From: Methanomassiliicoccales archaeon UBA280
GTDB taxonomy: Archaea; Thermoplasmatota; Thermoplasmata; SG8-5
Reading direction: 5' to 3'
Assembly (NCBI GenBank): GCA_002499085.1
Contig: DAKD01000009.1
Location: forward strand, 2,028-49,565
Length of the DNA: 47,538 nt
Under the pieces are notes generated by a model. That model worked only from the letters and a program-made list of their open reading frames with translations, did no database searches and was not told where the DNA came from. Positions 40,569-47,538 of the stretch are shown piece by piece (position 1 is the stretch's first letter; the number at the start of each line of letters is the position of its first letter). The position numbers and the translations under genes are program-made.

Positions 40569-40736
40569 ATGGACAGGGAACATGCATGTGCCTCTTGCGG
40601 CACCAGGCTGACAGGTAAAGGCGACGTGGTATTCAAGTGCCCGGGCTGCGGAGTGAAGATGCTGGGCAGATGCGCCCAGTGCAGGGACCAGAGCGTCGAG
40701 TACGCCTGCCCGGACTGCGGGTACGCGGGGCCGTGA
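40569..40736 (+). CDS. Small two-zinc-ribbon protein (DUF1610 type)
   Basis: A 55-residue protein with four CxxC knuckles: CASC, CPGC, CAQC, CPDC (C7/C10, C24/C27, C35/C38, C47/C50), binding two zinc ions. It belongs to the short archaeal zinc-finger proteins (DUF1610; HVO_2753 type) that sit directly upstream of the EF-1beta gene in many archaea, as here with a 9-nt gap. The role is thought to be nucleic-acid binding linked to translation; this is not settled. The gene is very short but the conserved cysteines and context make it secure. Confidence 0.85.
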   Translation: MDREHACASCGTRLTGKGDVVFKCPGCGVKMLGRCAQCRDQSVEYACPDCGYAGP

Positions 40737-40745
40737 GGTGGGACG

Positions 40746-41012
40746 ATGGGACAGGTTCTGGTGACATTCGAAATAATGCCCGACGGTCTGGAAGTGGACC
40801 TGGGCCAGGTAAGAAAGGAAGTCGAGGCCAAGGTCAAGGGCACCGGCAAGATAGAACAGGTCGAGATAAGGCCCATAGCCTTCGGGCTCCAGGCACTGAT
40901 GATAAACATCGTCGTGGAGGACGAGGAGGGCATGATGGACAAACTCGAGCAGCTCATCGGTTCAGTGCCTGGCGTTCAGAATGCCAGGGTCTTTGCCCTC
41001 AACAAGATTTGA
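40746..41012 (+). CDS. ef1b: Elongation factor 1-beta (aEF-1beta)
   Basis: An 88-residue protein matching archaeal EF-1beta: MGQVLVTFEIMPDGLEVDL, a long helix, KIEQVEIRPIAFGLQALMIN, VVEDEEGMMDKLEQLIGSVP and the C-terminal QNARVFALNKI. It is the guanine-nucleotide exchange factor that recharges EF-1alpha with GTP. Length is typical (about 88-90). The start follows GAGGTGGGACG. It forms an operon with the upstream zinc-ribbon gene. The 570 nt downstream are non-coding. Confidence 0.95.
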   Translation: MGQVLVTFEIMPDGLEVDLGQVRKEVEAKVKGTGKIEQVEIRPIAFGLQALMINIVVEDEEGMMDKLEQLIGSVPGVQNARVFALNKI

Positions 41013-41584
41013 GAATCTCTCGGCTGAAGGTGGCAAAGGCATTCAGGTGGCAGCATGCCCCGCCTATACGAACGCGGTAACTCAATAGCATATGTTAGCA
41101 TCCGCGTGAGCAAGACGAATGGCTCGCCATTCGTTGACGAGGGCGGGGTTTCAATTTGATGGCTGTATGGGTGACCCGTTATATTGGCTATATCCTGGAA
41201 AACCCCGGCTGTCAGGCCGGGGATGTCGGGTACTTGAGCTTTGTAGCTAAATGGTAATTAATTACATCAAAGCGAAAGAGACGAATCGCGGGCGATTCGT
41301 TGCTCGCCCCACCTGTGTCTGTGGGGTGAAACTCATTTGTCGGCTCTTGCAAGGCCGCTATTCTCTCATCCTTCACATTGCATATTATCCCAAAGCTAGA
41401 GAGAAACGATCCCACGCCAGAGTTGATAAAATGCCTCCCCGGGCTTTGCCCGAGGCTTCCCGCGATTAAACGCCTCAGAATGCTTTGAACAAGCGCACTC
41501 AGGCGCTAGCATAAGAAACCCCGCCCTAATTGATTGCATTATGAGCCAGGCGGGGCATGCTGCAGATATCGCGACAAAACGCAT
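41013..41584. mobile_element. Hairpin-rich non-coding stretch, possible IS200/IS605-like remnant
   Basis: No convincing coding frame. It contains ACGAATGG-CTCG-CCATTCGT (41115-41134), CCCCGGC/GCCGGGG (41203-41222) followed by ATGTCG, ACGAATCGC-GG-GCGATTCGT (41281-41300), CCCCAC/GTGGGG (41307-41326) and CGGGC-TTT-GCCCG (41440-41452). A 12-nt inverted repeat GGGCGGGGTTTC / GAAACCCCGCCC (41141-41152, 41515-41526) encloses most of them. The GC-rich hairpin followed by ATGTC recalls right ends of TnpB-type elements, and the palindromes recall IS200/IS605 ends. Without a transposase gene this is a remnant or a non-autonomous element, or simply a structured RNA. Confidence 0.35.
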
Positions 41585-44518
41585 CTATCTATATTTCCGT
41601 TTCAGTTTCCGCGCCAGCCCCTCGCCGATGCCCGAGATGTTCGCCAGGTCCTCCGTCTCCGCCTTCCTGATCTTGGCCTCGGTGTCATAACCCGCGTCAA
41701 TGATGAGGCCGGCCTTGGCCAGGCCCACACCGGGTATCGTTATCATGTCCTCGATGAGGCTCTCCCTGGACTTCTTGGCCGGCTTCCTCTCGGGCTTGGG
41801 CTTCTTTTCCTCGTCGAGTATATGTTCCAGCTTCTCCCCGGCCGCATCGTCCTTCATGTCCACAGTGAATTTCTGACCGCATTTCTCGCAGAAAACGTCG
41901 TCGAGAGAGCCGAGCGCGTTGCAGTGCGGGCATCTGAACTCGTCCGTCTCGATGTCCTCGGCCTCTAACTTCTCGGCCTCCTTCACCGCGTTCTCGAACT
42001 CGGGCTTTCCCCTGATCTTGGTCGTGGGTTTGGTTTCCTCTGTATCGGGCTTCTTCCCTGTGGCCTGCTCTATCCTTCTGGCCGCTACGTCCCTGTTCTT
42101 CTTCGCATCCGTAAATCCCGGGGCAATGGCCAGCGCCCTGTTGAACGAGTCAAAGGCCTCTGCAGTCTCTCCTTTCCTTGAAAACGCAAGCCCCCTGTTG
42201 TTCCATGCCTCCGCATAGTCCGTGTCCATCGAGGTTGCCTCGTCGAAGGCCTCTATGGCTGCGTCAGGCCTGTCGTCCGACAGAAGCGCCCAGCCCCTGC
42301 TGTTCAGCGTCTCCTTTCTCCGGCTGATTGAAAGCGCCTCGTCGAAGCACTCCACTGCCTCGGCGAACCTGTCCAGGTTGCACAGGGCGCAGCCCTTGTT
42401 GGCCCAGGCATCGGCATTCTCCGGGTCGATGTCAACGGCCCTGTCGAAGTACTGGAGGGACTTCTTGTTCTGCCCCGCCGAGACAATGGCCGCTCCCTTG
42501 TTGTTCCATGCCTCAGCGAAGTCCGGGTCTATCTGAATGGCTCTGTCCAGGCACAGGACGGCATCATCGAACTTGTTCAGGTTCATGAGAATGGCGCCCT
42601 GGGCGTTCCATATCTCAGCAAGTCCCGGCGCTGTTTCCGAGGCCCTGTCCAGGCAGGCGACTGCCTCTTCATGCCTTCCCAGCATCGAAAATAAATTGGA
42701 GCGCCTCAGCCAGGCCTGGAGCCAATCCGGCTTCAGCCCGGTTATCAGCGAGTTGACTGCCAGAGCCGCCCCGGCCTCGCCGACCGCGGCAAGGGCGACC
42801 TCCTTGTTGCTGAGGGCCAGGAAATTTTCCGGCTGGGCTTTCAGGACCCTGTCATAGGCCTCGACGGCATCGTCCCACCTGCCCATGGCCGCGAGCACGT
42901 TTCCCATCTCCAGCCAGTTATCGGCCTTCTCGCTGATTCCCAGGGCCTCCTCCATGCTGCGGTGAGCTTCCTCGGCCCGGCCGTTGGACCTCAGGAACCT
43001 TGCCCTCTCCAGCAGGTACTCCTCCCTGTCCAGGGCCCTCTGCAGCGCCTCCTGGTCCTCTATGGCTTCCAGCTGGGGCGGCTTTCCCGCAGGCATGAAA
43101 TCCGCATCGGTATCGCCGATCCTTGTTCCGCACCCGGAGCAGAATGCCGCTTCCGGGCCGAGCTCCGTGCCGCATTTCCCGCACAGCTCGCCTACTTCGG
43201 GCACGGGTTCCGGTATGGGCTGTGGCGCAGGCCTGCGCCTTTCAGCCTCCTCCCGGGCTCTCAGGGCTTCGGCGGCTTCCGCCTCCCTCAGCAATGCCTC
43301 TGCCTTCTCCCTCTCCTCGATGGCAACGGACCAGTTCGGTTTCAGTGCAAGCGACTCGTCGAAGCTCTGTATTGCCTGGCGGTACTGACCGGCCGCTGTC
43401 TGGGCCGTGCCTTTCTGGCACAGCACTTCCGGGCTCTTCCATCTCTGCAGGGCTTTGTCGTAGGACTCTATGGCCTCCCTGTACCTTCCGATGTCCTGGA
43501 GCAGGATGCCCCTGTTGAGCCAGGCATCTGTGTAATCCTCCCTGTTCTTCACTGCCCTGTCAAAGGACTTCAGGGCCTCATCATAATTCTTGAGCCTCTT
43601 CAGGGCCACGCCTCTGTTATTGAGCACGTTGACATTGTCAGGCTCAGTCCTCAGGACGCGGTCGTAGCACATAACCGCCTCCTCGTACTTTCCGAGCTCG
43701 TACAGGGTCGCGCCCTTGTTGTTCCATGCCTTGGCGAACTCGGGCCTGAGCTCAATGGCCTTGTCATAGCATGCCAGCTCGTCCTCGTACCTGCCCAGGT
43801 GGTAGAGCGTCGCACCGAGGTTGTACCAGGCCTCCTCGCTCTGCGGGTTGTACTCCAGCACCTTCTTGAAGCACTCGATGGCTTCGTCAAAGGCGCCCAT
43901 GGCGCTGAGCGCGTTCCCCTTCATGAGCCAGGCCAGGTCGTACTGTGATTTGAGCCGTATCGCGGAATCGTAATATTCTATTGCCTTCCTGTAATTTCCG
44001 GAATGGTAGAAATCATTGCCCCAGCGCATGCTGTTCTCGAGCTCGTCCATGCTGGGGAGGAACCTGTCCCCCTCGCTCTCGACAACCCTCCGGTTCGCGC
44101 CTTTCTCAATGTCCTCGGCCATGTTGAACTTCTGCATGAGAAGCATGAGCTTGTCCCCGTCAGCGACGCTGATGTTCAGCAGTTCCGCATACTTGCTCGC
44201 CTCCTCGGTGAATCCGCCGGTTGAAATGTAAACAGGGCTCATGTCCCTGTTTCCGCTCTTCTTGCCGACCGTGGCCTGCAGCTCCTCGGGCGTGACTCTC
44301 TTCTGGCCCCTTGCCGCCCTGATGAGGAACACCCTGTCCGGCTCCTCGCCCTCCCTGGTGGCCTCGAACTCCAGGAACTTGCCCGTGGATTTCGCGCTCG
44401 AGACCCTGAACCTCATCTCCTTCAGCAGCCTCTCCGTGACGGCTCTGAACTCGTCCTGGGGCATGTCGTTGATTATCGACACCAGCCTGTTCGGTGCAGG
44501 GTTCCAGCCTTGTGTCAT
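41585..44518 (-). CDS. Multi-domain TPR protein: Mrr-like domain, TPRs, two zinc ribbons, helix-hairpin-helix
   Basis: A 977-residue protein. Residues about 10-135 resemble an Mrr/PD-(D/E)xK fold (KFLEFEATREGEE, FLIRAARG, SPVYISTGGFTEEASKYAE), but the catalytic Q/E-x-K motif reads L-I-R-A, so it may be inactive. TPRs occupy about 150-420 (consensus AW.N.G..L...G.YEEA...Y..A). A zinc ribbon CGKC...CSGC lies near 455-477, more TPRs at about 495-835, a second zinc ribbon CPHC...CEKC at about 860-885, and a Lys/Glu linker. The last 58 residues form a helix-hairpin-helix DNA-binding domain (ITIPGVGLAKAGLI; NISGIGEGLARKLKR). It overlaps the upstream TPR gene by 4 nt (ATGA), with GGAGG before ATG 44518; the earlier ATG 44560 is rejected. 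Confidence 0.8.
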   Translation of the reverse strand: MTQGWNPAPNRLVSIINDMPQDEFRAVTERLLKEMRFRVSSAKSTGKFLEFEATREGEEPDRVFLIRAARGQKRVTPEELQATVGKKSGNRDMSPVYISTGGFTEEASKYAELLNISVADGDKLMLLMQKFNMAEDIEKGANRRVVESEGDRFLPSMDELENSMRWGNDFYHSGNYRKAIEYYDSAIRLKSQYDLAWLMKGNALSAMGAFDEAIECFKKVLEYNPQSEEAWYNLGATLYHLGRYEDELACYDKAIELRPEFAKAWNNKGATLYELGKYEEAVMCYDRVLRTEPDNVNVLNNRGVALKRLKNYDEALKSFDRAVKNREDYTDAWLNRGILLQDIGRYREAIESYDKALQRWKSPEVLCQKGTAQTAAGQYRQAIQSFDESLALKPNWSVAIEEREKAEALLREAEAAEALRAREEAERRRPAPQPIPEPVPEVGELCGKCGTELGPEAAFCSGCGTRIGDTDADFMPAGKPPQLEAIEDQEALQRALDREEYLLERARFLRSNGRAEEAHRSMEEALGISEKADNWLEMGNVLAAMGRWDDAVEAYDRVLKAQPENFLALSNKEVALAAVGEAGAALAVNSLITGLKPDWLQAWLRRSNLFSMLGRHEEAVACLDRASETAPGLAEIWNAQGAILMNLNKFDDAVLCLDRAIQIDPDFAEAWNNKGAAIVSAGQNKKSLQYFDRAVDIDPENADAWANKGCALCNLDRFAEAVECFDEALSISRRKETLNSRGWALLSDDRPDAAIEAFDEATSMDTDYAEAWNNRGLAFSRKGETAEAFDSFNRALAIAPGFTDAKKNRDVAARRIEQATGKKPDTEETKPTTKIRGKPEFENAVKEAEKLEAEDIETDEFRCPHCNALGSLDDVFCEKCGQKFTVDMKDDAAGEKLEHILDEEKKPKPERKPAKKSRESLIEDMITIPGVGLAKAGLIIDAGYDTEAKIRKAETEDLANISGIGEGLARKLKRKYR

Positions 44519-47409
44519 CGTACCTCCTTCAGGAATCTCTTGGCGCTGAGCTCGCGCCATTTCTGCGCTTCAGCATGTCCGGGTCTGAGCTTCAGAACCT
44601 TCTCGAAGCATTCGATGGCCTCGGTGTACCGTCCCGCATCGTGAAGCGACATTCCGTACGTCATCCAGTTATCTGGAATGTTGTCGCCCAGCTCCACTGC
44701 CATCTCGAGCGACTTGAGCGACTCCCTCTCCCTGCCCATCTCCTTCTGTGCCTCCCCGAGGTACCTCCAGACCGACGAGATGTCCGAGTCGATGTCTATG
44801 GCCTTCCTGAAAAGTTCGACGGCCTCGGAGTATCCCCCGTTGTCCATCATCAGCCTGCCCTTTCCCACCAGGGCCGTGAAGTTATCGGGATCCATGGCCA
44901 GGGCCGTGTCATATTGCTTCTTGGCGTCCGCAACCTTTCCCTCCTCCCTGTATGCGTCGCCCTGCAGGGCCCAGGCCGTGGCATTGTCCGGATGCTGCTG
45001 CAGCAAGTTCCTGAGCGACTGAAGCGCCGCTCCCCACTTTCCCTTCCGTATCTGGATTTCGGCCCTGCCGTTCAGGGCATCCGGGTCCGTGGGATATGTC
45101 TCGAGCAGCTTCATGAAAACCTTCTCGGCCTCATCCAGCATGTTCCGGTTCATCATCAGTTTGGCTTTTTTCAGGTATGCCTCGGAATGCTCCGGGTCGG
45201 CCCTCACGGCCCTGTCGTACATCTGCAGGGCCCCGCCCCAGCGCCCCTTCGCGACAAGCACGTCCGCCATCCTGCACCAGCCCTCCGGGTTCTTGGGTTC
45301 CAGGTTTGTAACCTTCTCGTAGCACTTGAGGGCGTCATCCTCTCTCTCCAGACCGAGGAACGAATCGCCAATCCCGATCCAGGCGTCAGTGTTTCCCTGC
45401 TCCAGCTCGATGACCTCGTTGAAGGAGAGTATGGCATCGTCGAATTTCTCCATTGCGAGCAGACACTCGCCCTTGCTCTGCCATGCCTCTGTGTTGTCCA
45501 TCTCGATCTTCAGGGCGCTCTCGAAGGATTCCAGGGCCTTGTCGTGGACCTCCATGTCGCAGTAGGCATGACCCCGGTTTATCCAGGCCGCGACATTCCT
45601 CGGGTTTGCCTCGATTGCGCCGCGCAGGGCTTCCAGGGCTTCCTCGGCCATGTCCATCTCCAGGAGTATGTTCCCCTTCAGCGCCAGGGCCTCGGAGTTT
45701 TTCGGCTTGTCCAGGAGCATCCTGTCCACGCGCTTCAGAGCCTCGGTGTAGTCGCCGTTTTCCATGAGGGACCGCATCTCCTCGGCCGGTGTAAGTTCCT
45801 CATCCGCAGCCCCGCCCATTCCCTGGCTGGCCTCTATCTCCTCTATCTCGCTCAGAACGTTCTCGACCTCGTCATCATCTTCTCCTCTGCTCTGGGGAAT
45901 TCCGAGCAGAGGCGCGAACACAGGTTCGTCATGGCTGTTCCCGTTGTCAGGCAGCTCGACCTCGTCCGGCAGGCTGGGCCATTCCTCCTCCTCCTCTTCA
46001 GGCTCGGGTTGGGGCTCCTCCTGTGGAATGTTGAGGCCGCCTGCGAACATCTCGGCCAGGGACCTCGGCCCCTTCTTGGCCGGCTCTTCGGGCTTTGGCG
46101 GCTCGGGGGCCGGCGCCTTCGGCTGCTGCCGCTCTTCCGGCGGCTCTTCGGGCTCCGGGGGCGGGCTGATTTCGAGGGCTGCCTCCAGCTCCGCTTCCAT
46201 CTTAAGTTCATGCGGCTCCTTCGCCATCTTCTCGGGGGGATGCTCAACCGCGGAAATGGCAGGTTCCGGCGGAATATCATCCAGTTCTTTCTCCAGCCCG
46301 TTCAGCACGGCCTGCTCCTCGGCCTGCGCCTGAGGTCCAGGGGCCTCGGCGTCCGGTAACTTTGCGGGAGACTGACCGTGCGGTTCGGCCACGTCGGTGT
46401 AGTCCGGAACAGGTCGGCGGCTGACGAATGCGGGCCTCGCCACCATGTTCTTCGCCCTGTCATAGGCTTCCAGCGCCATGTCGATCTTGCCGGTTCTGGT
46501 GAGCGCGTCCGCCTTTGCGCTCAGAGCTTCCGGGTTGCGCGGCTCCAGCCCGATGGACCTGTCAAAGCAGGCCACGGCCTCCGGATACCTCTCCAGGCTC
46601 ATCAGCGCATTGCCCTTCTCCGTCCATACCTCGGAGCTGTCCGGGTCAAGCCTGAGCGCGCTGTCGAAACACCTTATGGCCTCATTGCAGTCCCCGGTTC
46701 CGAGATGCGCCTTGCCCTTGAGGTGCCAGATAGCCGGCACGTCAGGTTCCAGCATGATCGCCTTCTCGCAGGACAGGATGCATTCCCCGTGCAACCCGGC
46801 CGTGTACTGGAGCAGCGCCCTGTTCCTCATTGGAGCGGCATACTCCGGGTCCTGGGAAATCGCCCTGCCGTAATGTTCCAGGATCGGCAATGACTCCGCG
46901 GAAACCGTCTGCATCCTTGACCTGGAATCCACAGACCTTGGGCCGGAGAAAACCGGCCGGCTGAGCCATTTCAGGTTTGCCAGCATGTTCTCGGACTTCG
47001 GGGAAAGTTTCCCTGTTTCGCCGGCTATGCCGTCGCCCAGGCTGATGATGCCAGCTGCGTTCTCGGAGCATTCGCGTGAGAACAGCCTCTCGCCGGCCAT
47101 CATGTCCTCGGGCATGCCAGTGTTGACCATTATCCTCTCGAATCTCCGGCACATGACCTCCGGTTCCGTTCCCGTGCCGAGCTTCCCCTCGAGCATCCTT
47201 ACCTCTTCCGCAAGGGGCGGGAGCGGGCCGGTCGCGGGCCTCCCCGGGGCGCCCGGTCCCAAGTTCAATGTGATATTGGCATGCAGCCTCGTCTCGGTGA
47301 AGGCAGAGAGGCCGACAATGTTGAAAACCGGTACCGTGGCATTCTGGCCCGAACATCTGGAGCAGAACAATCCGTCCCCGGAGTGGCCGCTGCAAGAAAT
47401 GCACTTCAC
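44515..47409 (-). CDS. Zinc-finger TPR protein with acidic/proline-rich linker
   Basis: A 964-residue protein. A small zinc finger (C3, C6, C16, C19: CISC...CSRC) is followed by about 140 residues of unknown fold, TPRs at about 165-310, and a Pro/Glu/Ala-rich linker at about 325-510 (runs of E and P). About 11 TPRs then fill 530-950. No enzyme or membrane segment is seen. The linker lets the two TPR blocks move freely. The start is GTG 47409: GGTGA lies 7 nt upstream and a TATA box at 47443-47453. It is first in an operon with the Mrr/HhH TPR gene (ATGA overlap). Together they look like a large scaffold with nucleic-acid-binding ends; the cargo is unknown. Confidence 0.82.
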   Translation of the reverse strand: MKCISCSGHSGDGLFCSRCSGQNATVPVFNIVGLSAFTETRLHANITLNLGPGAPGRPATGPLPPLAEEVRMLEGKLGTGTEPEVMCRRFERIMVNTGMPEDMMAGERLFSRECSENAAGIISLGDGIAGETGKLSPKSENMLANLKWLSRPVFSGPRSVDSRSRMQTVSAESLPILEHYGRAISQDPEYAAPMRNRALLQYTAGLHGECILSCEKAIMLEPDVPAIWHLKGKAHLGTGDCNEAIRCFDSALRLDPDSSEVWTEKGNALMSLERYPEAVACFDRSIGLEPRNPEALSAKADALTRTGKIDMALEAYDRAKNMVARPAFVSRRPVPDYTDVAEPHGQSPAKLPDAEAPGPQAQAEEQAVLNGLEKELDDIPPEPAISAVEHPPEKMAKEPHELKMEAELEAALEISPPPEPEEPPEERQQPKAPAPEPPKPEEPAKKGPRSLAEMFAGGLNIPQEEPQPEPEEEEEEWPSLPDEVELPDNGNSHDEPVFAPLLGIPQSRGEDDDEVENVLSEIEEIEASQGMGGAADEELTPAEEMRSLMENGDYTEALKRVDRMLLDKPKNSEALALKGNILLEMDMAEEALEALRGAIEANPRNVAAWINRGHAYCDMEVHDKALESFESALKIEMDNTEAWQSKGECLLAMEKFDDAILSFNEVIELEQGNTDAWIGIGDSFLGLEREDDALKCYEKVTNLEPKNPEGWCRMADVLVAKGRWGGALQMYDRAVRADPEHSEAYLKKAKLMMNRNMLDEAEKVFMKLLETYPTDPDALNGRAEIQIRKGKWGAALQSLRNLLQQHPDNATAWALQGDAYREEGKVADAKKQYDTALAMDPDNFTALVGKGRLMMDNGGYSEAVELFRKAIDIDSDISSVWRYLGEAQKEMGRERESLKSLEMAVELGDNIPDNWMTYGMSLHDAGRYTEAIECFEKVLKLRPGHAEAQKWRELSAKRFLKEVR

Positions 47410-47442
47410 CTGAGTTTCACCAGATACGAAATAGGGAACAAT

Positions 47443-47453
47443 GGATAAAAAGC
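47443..47453 (-). promoter_or_regulatory. TATA box of the two-gene TPR operon
   Basis: CTTTTTATCC on the minus strand, about 39 nt before GTG 47409. Confidence 0.4.
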
Positions 47454-47489
47454 TGTGGGTTTATCGTAAGCATTCAGTGGAATGAAGGT

Positions 47490-47538
47490 GTGATTATTGT
47501 AGATTACCAGGTCGGGAAGCGGGAATCAGATTGGTTAT
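47490..47538 (+). CDS. Possible 5' end of a gene running off the window
   Basis: A GTG at 47490 opens a frame to the window edge (VIIVDYQVGKRESDWL), with a TATA-like gggtttatcg near 47457-47466, about 28 nt upstream, as for a leaderless gene. Only 16 codons are visible, so product and even existence are uncertain. Confidence 0.25.
   Translation, partial: MIIVDYQVGKRESDWL

Noticed and set aside
44494..46359. A 621-codon open frame opposite the zinc-finger TPR gene
   Set aside because: Composition shadow of the TPR gene; no start signal and no domain.
1..47538. CRISPR arrays, rRNA genes and full insertion sequences
   Set aside because: No regularly spaced repeats, no rRNA signatures and no transposase or integrase gene were found.

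Overview
The window is archaeal. It carries archaeal or eukaryote-type information genes: ribosomal protein L15e, elongation factor 1-beta with its usual small zinc-ribbon neighbour, archaeal-type LeuRS and PheS alpha, an NcsA/TtuA-type tRNA thiolase, NreA, SepF and PurP. First genes of transcription units have AT-rich TATA boxes about 25 nt upstream of the start codon and look leaderless; downstream genes carry GGAGG-like ribosome-binding sites. The core is GC-rich. The abundance of TPR, coiled-coil and zinc-ribbon scaffold proteins and of secreted beta-helix/propeller proteins fits the Thermoplasmatota / deep Euryarchaeota. That placement is an inference; no rRNA is present.

Layout. 1-2.8 kb: C-terminal part of a large TPR regulator, then a MarC-family membrane protein. 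2.85-3.06 kb: a tRNA-Arg(UCG) gene on the minus strand, interrupted in its T-loop by a 135-nt intron with a perfect bulge-helix-bulge motif; this is the most striking finding. 3.1-9.0 kb: a small helical protein and a two-gene operon of long coiled-coil proteins, one with zinc ribbons. 9.1-13.1 kb: a ThiI-like THUMP protein whose PP-loop is lost, L15e, SepF, a KaiC-like ATPase with an apparent one-base frameshift, and an intact NcsA/TtuA thiolase. 13.1-16.5 kb: an AT-rich accessory island of small unknown genes, bordered by related repeat sequences; one gene looks like a Panacea/YwgA-type protein. 16.6-23.0 kb: a 2154-residue secreted gingipain-like (C25) protease whose catalytic domain is split by a beta-propeller. 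23.0-31.6 kb: leuS and an AAA/TPR regulator in one operon, then pheS-cysK, with the cysK 3' end duplicated around a 225-nt insert. 31.7-36.7 kb: an archaeal CDIN1-like nuclease, a radical SAM protein overlapping nreA, a small membrane protein with a tandem winged-helix regulator, and purP. 36.7-41.0 kb: a secreted NosD-like beta-helix protein, divergent from the zinc-ribbon/EF-1beta pair. 41.0-41.6 kb: a hairpin-rich non-coding stretch resembling a transposon remnant. 41.6-47.4 kb: two translationally coupled zinc-ribbon TPR proteins, one with a likely Mrr-like N-terminal domain and a C-terminal helix-hairpin-helix domain.

Functional themes are translation (tRNA, tRNA modification, synthetases, L15e, EF-1beta), large intracellular scaffolds, two very large secreted proteins, and DNA-repair-type enzymes (NreA, CDIN1-like).
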